Positions 21,338-33,384 of a stretch of 64,000 nt of DNA are shown here, in pieces. Every line of letters starts with the position of its first letter. Within the stretch, counting starts at the first letter, position 1. Source of the DNA: Heterohyrax brucei (Eukaryota > Chordata > Mammalia > Hyracoidea > Procaviidae); assembly GCA_028571685.1 (NCBI GenBank), contig CM053148.1:88372001-88436000 (forward strand), written 5' to 3'. Under the pieces are notes generated by a model. The model was not told where the DNA came from. It worked only from the letters and a program-made list of their open reading frames with translations, and ran no database searches. Both the position numbers and the translations under genes were made by a program.

Positions 21338-22105
21338 ACCTTGAACTGCTATGATCATTTAATTTCTGGGCCCATAAATCTATACCAGGAAAACAAAATA
21401 TATCTTTGAGTTTTCATATTACTCACTAACAAATAGCTTCCATTAGTCATTAGGGTGTGTGATTCAAGGGTATACACTGTTAATATTTCACAAGCATCTC
21501 TCTAACTATATCCATTTTAATCACCAATATTCTGAAAATAATTCTTAAAGGCTATACAGATCTTCTACATCTTATTAAGTTTGAAGTATGTTCTTTGCAA
21601 CTGACAATTTTTACCTACTATTAATGGAATTCATCCTGCTGAAAATATATACAATCTATAAACATGGACCATAAGACTTAGTTTAAGAGATGCTGAGCTG
21701 AGTTCCAGGAGTCACATCCATTAATCATTTTCAAATTACATTACTTCATCTTCAAAACTCTTCAGTGTAAGCCAAGATTCAACCAGTTTCTAATTAGAAT
21801 AAGTCATATTCCTTGATCTATGTGGCTTATGTTCAACTACACAGATCTTAAATTGAATATGTTTACACAAATTACTCTTTTCCAAGTCCCACGTCTCTTT
21901 TCTACCTCTTCTCATTAGTCTATAATTGATTTTTTAGAGCACAGGTATGAATTTAGTATTTAAGGAATATTACAGAGAAGGATGAGCTGGTAATATGAAT
22001 CATAAAGATAAGAATAGACACTGGCAAAACTGAGAGATTATAAACGTCATGTGAAGTACCATCTAAGCCCCTATTTGGTCTATGTATCCTACAGAAATAG
22101 CATAT
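21338..22105. other. Unclassified spacer
   Basis: AT-rich, nothing recognised. Confidence 0.5.
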
Positions 22106-22631
22106 GACGACCTGCAGTCAAATTCATGAACTCATCCTAGAAAAAGTGTTACATACTCCGTTGCTGAATATATCACTATCATTGCCTTTGAAGTACTCCC
22201 CTTGGGAAGCTATGCACCAACGCTGGTGCCTAGTCCACCCTTCAAAGCAATTTTGGGACTCTTTCTCTGGAATGGCCATCAGAGCTGTCAGTGTATTACC
22301 CTTGGTGTCCTGAATACCATCCAAATTCTCCCTTTCAGTATTTCCTTTATTGGGGGGCAAAGAAAAGTCACTGAGGACCAGATCAGGAGAGTAAGGAGTG
22401 TGTTCCAATACTGTTATTTGTTCACTGGCTAAAAATTACCTCACAGACAACTATACCATTAAGTTTGCAAACTTTCTTTCCATCTTGCCACTGTATGTGA
22501 CAGCCAATATTATAAACACAGAGCATATACACTTTCATTTTTTATTTAATTAAAAAGAATAGTTGCAAAATTGTTTTGAAGGATGGACTAGTCACTGGCG
22601 TCTGTGAACAGTTTCCCAAGAGGAGTATTTC
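22106..22631 (-). mobile_element. Mariner-derived foldback element, right end lost
   Basis: The minus strand encodes a degraded C-terminal piece of a mariner transposase with the YSPDL block (third catalytic Asp region of DD34D enzymes) and CIASQGEYFKG (frame 22124-22408). The left arm covers 22106 to about 22290. From about 22570 the inverted arm begins again (GAAGGATGGACTAGTCACTG) but is cut at 22632 by an L1 3' end. The central part lacks most of the transposase, so it is non-autonomous. Confidence 0.82.
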
Positions 22632-23944
22632 TTTCTTTTCTTTTTTCTTAAATTATGATTGAATGAAAATGTACATTCCCATATAAATTTGCATGCTCAT
22701 CTATACACAGCTGCCTGGTGACAGCACACTCTTCCTCTCTGCTCCATACATGTCCTATCCTCATGACAGTCTCCTATCCTCCCCTCTCCACCCACTCCCT
22801 TTCCTCCAGTAAGAGGTCAGCAGGATGACATCCTATAGATGCCTAGAACCATACAGTGCCCACAAGACATGATCACTCTACGTCGACAAATCCAATCTAT
22901 TGCTATTTGAACAGTTGATCTTCATTATGATTTATGGACAAGGGCAGAATCAGGGCCAGGAAACATGCTCCCAGGGGAAACTCAAAGCCTCTGGACCATC
23001 AAATGTGGGCTTTTAGTGGGAACCTCAGGGTGCACCCCTTTTTATTCTTGTGCTGCCAGGGAGACTCAATTTTGTGAGCTCCACTGTGGCTACCACTGAC
23101 AGTGGCCGGGCACCATCTGGTTCTTCTGGTCATGAGTCAATGTAGACCCCCACTCACGTGGTCTCTCTGTCTTCTGGGTTCTCTTTCCTTCATGTCATTT
23201 TGGTCCTCGGTGATCATCTGTTGCTGTTGAGTTGGAACCATTTGCTGTACCCTCAGATGGCAGCTTGGCAGTTTTTAAGACCCCAGACACAGCTCACCAA
23301 TGTGGGGTGCAGAGAGCCTTCATTAGCAAAATGCTAGTTGTGCCAATTGGCCTCCATTTTGCCTCAAAGCATGGTCCGTGGCTCCCTACCCCAACTCTGT
23401 CCTTGCAATATTGGTTTAAGATGGGAGAAGTACTCAAGTTGTGCTGAAGTCCAGTTAATATTGATCTTCCTAATGTGTGCTGCCACCAATTTCACTCAAT
23501 CAAATTTCTATCAGCTATCTAATCTAAACCCTCCCCCTTCACTCTCTCGCCCTCCCTACCCTTGCAGTAGTCAAAGAGTCTTTTCTTCCATGCATAAGTT
23601 TAATTTTAAATTTTTATCGTAGGGGTCTCACACAATATTTGCCCTTTTGTAGTTGACTACTTTCAATCAACATAATGTCCTCCAGTTGAAACCATGTTAT
23701 GGGATGTTTCCTGAAATCATCATTGTTCTTTATCATTGCATAGTGTTCCATTGAGTATATATGCCATAATTTACCTATCCGTTCCTCTGTTGTTGGGCAT
23801 CTGGGTTGAGTCCATCTTGTTGCTATTGTGGACTGTGCTGCAATAAACATTTGTGAGCACTATCAGTTGGTGTCAATGGCTTTGATTCTGTAGGATATAT
23901 TCCGAGCAGTGGAATTACTGGGTCACATGGTAAATCTATATCCA
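22632..23944 (-). mobile_element. 5'-truncated lineage L1, antisense
   Basis: The 3' end at 22632 is a T-rich tract (TCTTTCTTTTCTTTTTTC), then the 3' UTR with GCCTGGTGACAGCACACTC near 22712, and ORF2 C-terminus from 23614. It ends at about 23943. It inserted into the right arm of the mariner element. Confidence 0.82.
23614..23850 (-). pseudogene. L1 ORF2 C-terminal remnant
   Basis: A 78-residue frame holds MFIAAQSTIATRW, then WHIYSMEHYAMIKNN, which are hallmark blocks of the L1 ORF2 C-terminus, and ends MRPL-type (CVRPLR) before the stop at 23614. Everything upstream is truncated, so only the tail of the protein remains. Confidence 0.88.
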
Positions 23945-24172
23945 GCCAAGATTACTTTTTTACCATGCCTATCTTAGTCTGGAAGCTCTCTATAATCAGT
24001 CCACCGTACTTAAATTTTCCAGTATTTGAAATGTTGGGGGCATTGTTCACATTGCCATAGCAAAACACAAGCTATCACAGAAAGACAAACTAACAGGTGG
24101 TGGATTTTTCTCACTACCGTAAACTATTTACTACTTTTTTTAACTTGTGTATTTTTGTATGTATGTGTAAAA

Positions 24173-24772
24173 TAGGGACATCAGATAGAATATACAAGGT
24201 CTGCGAATTAAGTTCACTAACTCATCCTAGAAAAAGGGCTTCATAACTCATTGCTGAATATCACCAGTCACCTTCAAGTATTCCTCTTGGAAAGCCATGC
24301 ACCAACACCAGTGCCTAGTCTGCCCTTCAAAGCAACTTTGGAACTCTTTTTCTGAAATGGCTGTCAGAGCTGTCACAGTATTACCCTTTGAATATCACCA
24401 AAATATCTTCCTTTCAGTATTTCCTTTACCTTTGGATAAAGAGAAAAGTCATCAGGGACCAAATCAGCTGAGTAGGGAGGATGTTCCAATACAGTTATTT
24501 GTTTACTATCCAAAAACTTCCTCACAGACAATTATACAATTATGTTTGCCAAGTTGTCAGCTTGCAACCGTATGCAATGTCCATTACAGAAAGTGTTCCC
24601 AAATTGCTCTTAAGGATGAACTAGGTGCTGGCATCAGTGAATAGCTTCCTAAGGGGAGAACCTGGAAGGTGACCATAGTGATATTCAGCAATGAGGTACG
24701 TAGCACACAGAGCAATTAAGTTCACAGGCTTAACTGTCATATCTTGTATATTCTACTGTATCTGATGTCCCT
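24173..24772 (-). mobile_element. Mariner-derived foldback element with inverted flanks
   Basis: The left arm (24191 to about 24380) and the right arm (about 24560-24750) are inverted copies of one mariner 3' end. CATTGCTGAATATCAC on the left corresponds to GTGATATTCAGCAATG on the right. The centre (24380-24560) holds mariner transposase remnants on the minus strand. The inverted match continues outside the element: AGGGACATCAGATAG at 24173 against CTGATGTCCCT ending at 24772. Confidence 0.82.
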
Positions 24773-26060
24773 TCCTTCTAATATTCTTTCATGAAAAACT
24801 ATAAGAGACATTTAGAAAATACCTAAAAGTTTTCTTTTCAGTATATGTCAAGTCATCCTGTATATTGCTTTGGTAGGGGATGCCTTAATAAAACAATAAC
24901 ATTACCGTATATTTATTCAGGTACTGCTAATTTGTGTTCTGGACTTGAATTAAAAAAAAAACAACAACTCTGATAGCCCACCATCCATCCACCTCACCTT
25001 GCAGGCTCTCACAAACCACTTTTGTTCCCCAGTGTCTGGTCTGTGTTCAAGGAATGCATGATTAATTTAATAACATAGTATTAAGATATAATTAAACACA
25101 TAAATATGCTGGAGCAAAATTGAATAATGTATCACTAGGCAACAAAAGTGAACCATGTGAATGACATGTTGTATTATCGTTGCCACTTCTTTGTTCCATT
25201 AACAAAGATAATGGAAAGCTGACTGCCAATTTTCGCTTTATAATATCCAGCCTTACCTGTTATTTCTTTGTCTGCTCAATCTACAGTATTTACTTGTTTG
25301 TATTTTGCAATTTAATCTCATTTTAGTTGAAATTATATGCACTTATATTCAACAAAGCAGCATTTTTATGTGAAGAACTAGTATTCCAGCACAAGTAAAT
25401 AAAACGCAGCATGTATTTACTTAATTGATCTTTCTTAGTTTGATTTCACAAAAGAAGGAAAAAGAAAAAAACAAAGAAGTCTGTTTCTGGGTACAAATGA
25501 TTGGTAGCTATTTGCACTGGGGAAATAAAAATACTATACACAAAAGTCAGGCCAGATTTGCTTAGTACTTCCATTTCTTATCAGACGCTCAGATAGTCAG
25601 AGGTGCTGAGGGCACAGAGAGAAAAAAAGCCAATGTAAGAGTTTGAAAAGCAATTTTAACTTGTTCTGAATCCATAGCTTGCAAAAGTGTTTTAGTTGAT
25701 AACCGTTTGTAATTCTGTCTCACTCGTACCTTTCCCTGTCAATACTGCTGAAACTTTTGAAGGTTTTAGATAAGACATTCTCTATTAAAATTGAGTTTCA
25801 CCATATTTAACAAACAGAGTTTAACTTTCAGCATTTTATCAGAATTAGCTACTCAAATGAGATCTCTTCTACTTAAAAGACAACTATACATGAGAAGACA
25901 GCTATCTGCTGTTTATTGAGAAAGTTGAAATTTTATTGCAGGTCTTGTTACCCCATGATTCAATATTCTCACATGGATGGACTTTGAAGAACTGGATTGA
26001 TGTTGATAAAAATATAAACCAACACTTATTTACATTTTTGATGGAACAGTTCTAAAGAAA
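24773..26060. other. Unclassified DNA
   Basis: About 1.3 kb with no recognised repeat or gene; a short A run near 24950. Confidence 0.5.
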
Positions 26061-26208
26061 ACAAAACTGCCACTGAGTCAACAACTCAGTGACACTATTG
26101 GACAGAGTTGACCTGGTCCATACAGTTTCTAAGGAGCACCTGGAGGATTTGAACTGCCAACTTTCTGGTTAGCAGATGTAGCACTTAACCACTATGCCAC
26201 CAGGATTT
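26061..26208 (-). mobile_element. AfroSINE, short subtype, antisense
   Basis: Runs from AACTGCCACTGAGTCAAC to CTTAACCACTATGCCACCAG. Confidence 0.88.
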
Positions 26209-27339
26209 CTGAAACACTTCTTAGTGATTTTTATTGAGCTCTTTATGTATGCAAACCACTGGAGAATTACAAAAACTTTTTGATAATATGTTGCTGATAG
26301 AATTTAGATATTACTTCATAGTTATGTTAAAATATGAGACAGCATCCCCTGGACCCATTTAAAATACAATTTCATACAGTGTGGATATGAATTTTTAAAA
26401 TGTCTTAACATATTCAAATACTGTTGTCACTTTTTAAAAAGTGTAATTCATTAGTTTCTGTGAGGAGCATAGCCTTCAGATGGGCCAGGTGGTGTGGATT
26501 CTCAGTTCCTCTCCCTCCTGGCATTTTTAGACCTCCAAACAGGCTATTACTCCCACTGAGGCCTGATGTTTGTCACCAGATTAGAAAAATACAGTTCTAA
26601 CTACCCTTCCTCAGGAAGTCAAGGGAGCCTACATATTTTTTAGCAGTGTTAAAACGAGGCAATCAGCTGCTTAGGCTGGGGGCTAGAGAAAGATGGGAGA
26701 GGAAGTTTTCTCATCTCAGCTAAGGTAAGGGTGGGTCTCACATAATCCCAGTTTAGATTCCACAGAAGTAGACCTTCCTGGTGAGGGGTGGATTAGCAGC
26801 AGGTAAGCTCCCATTTAAACTCATCATCCACGGAAAAGTGGTTTGCAAGGGGAGAGCCTTCATCTCTGCTAGGCAGCCTTTGAGGGAGGACTTCTTATTA
26901 TGGAATTTTGCTAGCTATTTTCCATGTGCAAATGTGCTTTCATCTGTCCATTCATTGGTCGGCCATGATGTTTGCGAAGGAGCCCATACTAGTTATTGGT
27001 ACAATACTCCCGGTACAACCTGTGAACACCCCACACATTTAGAGTGCTGTCTTACAGTTATGGCTTGGATGACCAGGAAGCGTCGTCCTACAGTGGACAT
27101 TCTCTTTTTCTCACTTCTTTCTCTCCATCAAAGTAGAAAAACATTTACTCTGTTAGAATAAAAGCAAAAAGATTTATTAAAGGCTCCAGACAGTTGAATG
27201 CTGGAAATTATTAAGTCTATCAAAGGGGAACTAAGTGCTTAGACTAGGTGAAGGTGCATAAGAATGTCCACATACAGAAATCATGAGTCCCTAGACTTGC
27301 CTCTGCCCCTGACTTGAAATCAGTATTGAAGTCAACACT
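26209..27339. other. Unclassified block with the second-longest uninterrupted frame (126 codons)
   Basis: The part from about 26450 to 27200 is richer in G+C than its surroundings. A plus-strand frame at 26781-27161 encodes 126 residues but shows no motif I know, no splice context and no GC-rich promoter. AAAGATTTATTAAAGGCTCC at about 27168 resembles the complement of a polyadenylation signal seen in antisense LTRs. It may be an unrecognised LTR; I would not call a gene. Confidence 0.35.
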
Positions 27340-27640
27340 TCAGATTAAGAATGGACTGGACTCGAGGACACAGAGTGAGCATGTGGTATGTTTACTTAAT
27401 TGTTTTATATATTTATAGAAGGCTGTCCTACTAGCTTCTTTCTAGAGGTGGGAGGAGAGAGGGGAGAGTGGGGGACAGGTGTTCACTAGGAGTATACTAG
27501 TAGTAAAGAGTGAAAAGGAGGAGTGTTCTGTCACAGGATGGGGAGAACAGATAGAGCTGTAGAGAGGCAGGTATGCATCACTGACTTCGAATGTATGCTT
27601 TCACTTAAATCATCATCATAAAAAATACAAATAAAAAGTA
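27340..27640 (+). mobile_element. L1 3' UTR fragment, sense
   Basis: AGGAGAGAGGGGAGAGTGGG (27451), then AGGAGTGTTCTGTCACAGGA (27520) and CTTTCACTTAAATCATCATC before an A-rich tail, matching the complement of the 3' UTR at 12118-12450 in order. No coding part remains. Confidence 0.7.
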
Positions 27641-28315
27641 ATTTCTATACAGGTAAGAAAAAGAAATTGTGTATTTACAGTAAAAAATCTCTTTTTAGTA
27701 CTTACAGGTTAAGGAAACTGGAAGGTGGGATATCTGGAAGTAGAGAGGGGATCAAAAGAGATTAAAACGGAGTATGTACGTGAGTTAACTGTGTTGGCTA
27801 GTTTCTTTAACAGATAGAAGTACATGATGAAGAGAGTGTATGCAAGGTGGTCATAAGGAAATCACTAGGCACTTCCATCTACTGTTTTAGAAAGCAGAAA
27901 AAAATTCAAATAGATTGCTATTTTATATCTTACTTTGAAACCTTTAAGTTTGGCAGGTATCAGAAAGATTTAACAGAAATTTCCTGGAACAGGGCACCTC
28001 ATGTGATTTACGATAAAGCTACCTTATGGAAATACCCTAAAGGTAGAGAAAACAAAGCATGCTTAGTCTGTACAAAGGTGTATGGTTTCTAGGGAAATAA
28101 GCAACTATCAAGATGATGTCAGAACCCAGACTTCGGCAGCCCTTTTACTAAGGTCACGTGCCTCAGTTTGGGAGCTCTTACACATCTCTGTCTACATATG
28201 TGCGTGTGTGTGCCTGTAGCTGTGTGTATGTGTGGTGTATACAGTCAATGTAGAAAAATAATGGGTGCATTTTCTACTGTTACACATATGTAGAGCTTAG
28301 ACTATAAAGTCTATG
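27641..28315. other. Unclassified spacer with TG-rich patch
   Basis: A TGTGCGTGTGTGTGCCTG patch occurs at 28199-28245. The 81-residue frame at 27847-28092 has no recognisable domain. Confidence 0.45.
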
Positions 28316-29399
28316 TTCTACCAGAAAGATGTTGACTTCTGTTTCATTGTGTAGGCAAAGTCATTGGATTGTGTGGATCATAACATATCATGGAGAACAC
28401 TGTGAGGAACAGGAATTTCAGAACACTTAATTGTCCTCATGAGGAATCTGGATATGGATCAAAAGGGAATTGTTAGAATAGAACAAGAGGATACTGAATA
28501 ATTTAAAGTCAAGAAATGTATAGTTCAGTACTCTATCCTTTTACCATACTTATTAATTCTGCATGCTAAGCAAGTGATTTCAGAAGCTGAACTCTGTGAA
28601 GAGGAACAGCGAATCAGGACTGAAGAAATGCAATGACACAACGCTGGTAGCTAAAAGTGAAGAAGACCTGAAGCACTTAGTGATGAAGATCAAAGACCTC
28701 AGCCTTGTTATGGGTTACACCACAACATAAAGAAAGCAAATCTCACAACTGGAACAATAAACACCATGATAAATGGAGAGAAGGTTTAAGTTATCACAGG
28801 TATCATTCTACTTGGATTCACAATCAACATCCTGGAAGCAGCAGAAAATAAACCAAAAGATTCATTGCATTGGGTAAATCTGTTGCAAAACACCTCTTCA
28901 ATGTGTTAAAAAAGCAAAGATGTCACCATGAGGACTAAGATGCACCTGACCCAAGACACAATGTTTTCAATTGTCTCATATGCATCTGAAAGCTGGACAA
29001 TAAATAAGGATGATCAAAGAAGAATCAATGTCTTTCAATTGCAATGCTGAAGAAGAACACTGAATATACCATGGACTACCAAAAGAACAAACAAATATAT
29101 CTTGGAAGTACAGCCAAAATACCCCTTAGAAGCAAAACTGGAGACACTAAATCTCACAGACTTTGAACTTGTTATCAGGAGGGATCAAGACCCTGGAGAA
29201 GGACATCATGCTTGGTAGAGCATTAGTAAAAACAATGATGACCCTCAGTGAGATGGACTGACACAGTGGTTGCAAAATAGGCTGAAGCATAACAGCAATT
29301 TGGGGCATGATGTAGGGCTGGACAGTGTTTCATTCCATTGTAAATAGGGCTGCTATGAGTTAGAACTGACTCAGTGACACCTAACAGCAACAACAACAA
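28316..29399 (+). mobile_element. RTE-type LINE, 3' half, sense
   Basis: The longest RTE copy here. In order it shows the start of the RT core (TACCAGAAAGATGTTGAC; GATTGTGTGGATCATAACAT), the region complementary to that at 4746-5018, then GAGAAGGACATCATGCTTGG at 29197 and the 3' end. The last 60 bases, GCTATGAGTTAGAACTGACT followed by CACCTAACAGCAACAACAAC, match the AfroSINE 3' end. Stops and frameshifts occur throughout, so no enzyme is encoded. Confidence 0.87.
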
Positions 29400-31488
29400 A
29401 GGTGATAGGACTCCATGGTTCACCTGGCTTGAAAATAGCAAGTGGGCATGATTTTGATGAGTATCAGGTTGTAGAGAGTACATCATGATTTTCACAGCAT
29501 TCATAGGACCATACCGGAAATCAAGACAAAATCCTTGATTCATGCTTGGGGGGCCAGTGTTCAGAGTAAGAATCTCTTCTAATGATTTGAAGACTTGGAA
29601 GTCATGCCTTGTGTTATGGGAAGGTATGTTTCTTTATTTGTTTACTTTCTAAGCCACAAGGAAATACACTGGTACATATCCCATTTTTTCTTCCACATAC
29701 CACCTCTTAAACTCTTTCTATTCACAATTCTCTCATTTAGTCTATACTTCTGGTTTCTTTTCTTTTCTTTCTTTCTTTTTTTTTTTTTTTAACAATGCAT
29801 GTAGTTAGCTTACCAGCAGCTCTTCCTTCATTGTATTTGAAATTCAGCTAAAATCCTTTTGGCTTTCCTTCTCTTGGCTTTGACACCCCCTAAGACTCCC
29901 CTACAATTTAGTTTCTTGTGAAATACTATCCAAATGATATATTCTACTAATAAATTCTAATGTTCAAAGGCACATTTTATAGCCATTAGTCAGAAGGAAA
30001 CACTGATAGCTCACAGCAAATATTTTTTTCCATTAATTTTAAGTGTGTTATTTAGTTTCATAAGCATGAGTGTGTGATGACAGGAGAAATATTCATGGGG
30101 CTGAGAAGAGGAATGTGTACTCAATGATAACCATTATACTTGATACTTCTTTTCCAGTATGTACATTTCCAAAGCTTCAGTAGGAGAAAGCTTTTGCAGC
30201 AGAAAAGGAAAAAAAAAAAAAGCATAAAACTGTGACAAGGAGTAAAGTAATATCCAGTTAAGCCAGAGCCAGCATGTTCAGAGTCTCCAGAATTTTGACT
30301 CTGCAATTTCTCTTTCTGTCTCAGAGACCTCGTTAATAAAGTGTATAAGGCATTGGTTAAAATTTAGAATTTAAAATTTAGATTATAGCATGTGCTATAA
30401 TCCTACAACAGCCCCCAGCTTAGTAAATTATGTGACTTTTGCCAATTCAGTTGACCTGTGTGACTCACAGCTTTCTGGTTGTTCAAATAAGTTGCTGAGT
30501 ATAAAAAGAATATACATGAATTCTACTTTCTGCCCCAGCTGTCACATTGTACCAGGGATGATCTATGTGCAGTTAGTTTCAAAAGTCGAAAATATTTAAG
30601 AATTTGACAATTAATGAATTATCATAGTCAGAACTGTTAGGATACCTAGAGAAAAGATATCCATAACTCACTGTCAAGGCATTTTTGAACAAAAAGTATG
30701 ACCATTCAATCTGTATTTCAGAACAATTTAGAACTTGACAGAACCCTATGACATTTTGCGATCATAAAAATGAATGGTTTGATACAGATGAACGGCTAAT
30801 GGCTATAATAAATATTAATTAAATTATTTCCTGCAAACATTTCAAGTGTGAATTCTTAATGGCTTACTCCAGGAAAAGCATTTTTAGTTATCACATGATC
30901 TAGAACTTGACTACCCAATTTAAGCACTGGGTGTTTTCTTTTTCCCAGATCCATCACTCAGGGTGAAAAATGATCTCAAGAGAACCTGGAATTTCTACCA
31001 CTACTAATGTTGCATCACTTTGTGTAAGTGTGGAAATGATGTGAATTTAAATAATATGACACGAGAAGAACCATCTGCAGTATACTTTGAACTTTTAAAT
31101 GTTCTTGCTCTACAATATATGGCTACATATCTAGGCAAAATATTGCTTTTGCTTCTATTTGTTTTTTTAACCTCCTGAAAGAGGCGTCCTCTTCTAGTTT
31201 TGAATATGTAAAAATACAGTTGAACAGATTCAGTGACTAATTAAACGGAAATATCTTTTTTTTTTTTTAATCTGATCTATGCCAAGAATTCTGTGATTAG
31301 CGTGGAGCTTCCCTGAAATATATGGAGCCTGTTGAACTCAGTAGCACAAGAATCTCTTTTCACCAGCCGTCTTTTCAGTATTCAATTTTGATACTTAAGC
31401 CATAATGTTAAGTGGATTAAATAAATAAAATAAAAGCCACCCTTCTTTACTAAACCCCTATATTCAAAAACTCATTGATGTTGAGTTG
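29400..31488. other. Unclassified DNA with polypyrimidine tract
   Basis: About 2.1 kb without a recognised gene. A TTCTTTTCTTTTC and T-rich tract lies at 29757-29792, and a T run at 31256-31269. No clear repeat family. Confidence 0.5.
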
Positions 31489-31879
31489 ATTGCAACTCAT
31501 AGCAATCCCATAACTTGGGGCAGAACCACTGTACCCTGAATCCCTAAATACTCATAAAACTGTAACTAAAAAGCCTGCTACTGTCAGGTTGACTCCAACT
31601 TGTAGTAACCCTGTAGGTCAGAGTAGAACTGCCTCATAAAGTTTCCAAGATTGCAACTCACAGCAATGCCACAACATGGAGTAGAACTACTGTGCCATGA
31701 ATCCCTAAATACTTTAAAACTAAACTCGCTGCTGTCAAATTAAGTCCAACGTATAGCAACCCCATAGGTCAGAGTCGAACTGCCCCATAAAGTTTCCAAG
31801 GAGCATTTGGAGGATTTGAACTGCTGACCTTTCAGTTAGCAGACATAGTATTTAACCACTGTGCCACCAGGATTCCTAA
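31489..31879 (-). mobile_element. AfroSINE amplified as a partial tandem array, antisense
   Basis: Two units of about 161 bp start ATTGCAACTCA at 31489 and 31650. Each contains a truncated SINE tail plus non-SINE sequence ending CATGAATCCCTAAATACT or CTGAATCCCTAAATACT. The third, more complete SINE copy ends CCACCAGGATTCCTAAATAC, showing that CCTAAATACT is the original flank of the SINE. The array is therefore a tandem duplication of SINE plus flank with internal deletions. Confidence 0.8.
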
Positions 31880-32683
31880 ATACTGATAGACATATGCATA
31901 TTCTCCCCAGGGTCTGAGCTGTAAACTTATGTTGCAGCTACAAGGTATGTAGATATCCTAAAGCCACTCGTGTGTCTGGTGAACTGAGAATTTTTCACAA
32001 CAGGGAGGTAGTTATTTGCCAACACTGAACTCTTCTGAGTAGGTACCTTTCTCACGATTTCTTGCCACATACCACTTTCCAGTTACTGTGTAATCATTAA
32101 GCCTAATAGAAGATCCAAATAAAAATGTTCTTGGGTTGATATTTTTCCATTTTTCTACCCAGCAGGTAAGCAAACATATGTAGGTTTTCTCACAGTGGGT
32201 TCACTTCCAATTTCAAGGAACTGATTACAGAGATTTCTCTGAACATGCTAGAAAGAGGTGATGTAGGTGCAGGTTACAAAGTGGTTACTGATGTCCTGAA
32301 ATGCCTTTGAGACTTGTCCTGAAAAGAAAGCTGTGGAAGAAATCCTGTGCTTCATTCTGTCACTGATGGTGGCATGTACACACATCACAATGCAGTACAG
32401 TTCCAGTAGGGCCTTTAGCCCCAGAATTTTTGATCTTGGGTCTTAAAGTGCTATCCATGTGTTCAGTGGAATGCTCAATGCTTGTATTCATTCTTTCTAA
32501 AACTGCACTGCAGTGTAAAACCAAAAACCAAAATCCTTGTTGTTGAGTTGATTCTCACAAAACTGCATGCCTAACAGAAATGAAACTACAATATCATATT
32601 CAGACTTCCACTATAATTAGTTATGTAAGTGGTTCTAGTGTATAACAGATTTGTTATATTCACATAACCCACTCCCAGAGAAC
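31880..32683. other. Unclassified spacer
   Basis: A weak SINE-tail-like patch occurs at about 32528-32560 (TTGTTGTTGAGTTGATTCTC). Nothing else recognised. Confidence 0.45.
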
Positions 32684-32837
32684 CTCACTCCCGTTGAGTC
32701 AATTCTGACTCCTAGCAACCTTACAAGACAGAGTAGAATTGCCTCATAGAGTTTCCAAGGAGCGCTCGGTGGATTTGAGCTGCCCACTTTTTGGTTAGTA
32801 GACTTAGCATTTAACCATTATGCCATTAGGGTTTCAA
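32684..32837 (-). mobile_element. AfroSINE, short subtype, antisense
   Basis: From CACTCCCGTTGAGTCAATTC to ACCATTATGCCATTAGGG and TTTC. Confidence 0.87.
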
Positions 32838-33160
32838 CAGGACCTTAAATATCTTATATTTAGATTATGAGTATTTTTAGTTATGCATGTGTTTCGACTA
32901 TTAGATGGTAACTTTATTAAAGCCAGAAAATACATGTTCAGTGAGTGTTACTAGAAGAATTTGAATAACAGATCATTTCACTCATCCAAATTCTAGAATT
33001 ACTGTACACATCATGTATGGTAAAAATCAAAGCTCTTGCAATTGCCCTGAAACTCCTACAAAATATATTCCTGCCCTGTCCTTCTGACCACAACGCCTGT
33101 TAACCTCCTACTGGTACACTCCAACTGTGTTGTTCATTTTGCTATTTCTCGAGTACATCA
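32838..33160. other. Unclassified spacer
   Basis: Nothing recognised. Confidence 0.45.
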
Positions 33161-33303
33161 GAAACCCCCGTGGTGTAGTGACTAAGTGCTGCAGCTGCTA
33201 ACCAAAACGTTGGCAGTTCGAATCCATTAGGCACTCCTTAGAAACTCTAGGGTCAGTTCTATTTTTTCCTATAGACTGGCCAGAAAGGGCTTTGGTGGTG
33301 TTT
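33161..33303 (+). mobile_element. AfroSINE, short subtype
   Basis: GAAACCCCCGTGGTGTAG opens the head; CAGTTCGAATCC keeps a near-perfect B box. The 3' motif is eroded. Confidence 0.85.
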
Positions 33304-33384
33304 GTTCAAGTACATCAGCACCAGATGCACCTTTCCTTAGGACTTCGCACCAGACAAAGTTGTTAGGTACTGTCTTTGGAATAT

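Noticed and set aside
22124-22408. A working mariner transposase gene
   Set aside because: Only a C-terminal remnant with the YSPDL block is left; the rest of the catalytic domain and the DNA-binding domain are absent.
26781-27161. 126-codon open frame as a possible gene
   Set aside because: No recognisable domain, no splice or promoter context, and frames of this length arise by chance in 64 kb, especially in GC-richer patches.
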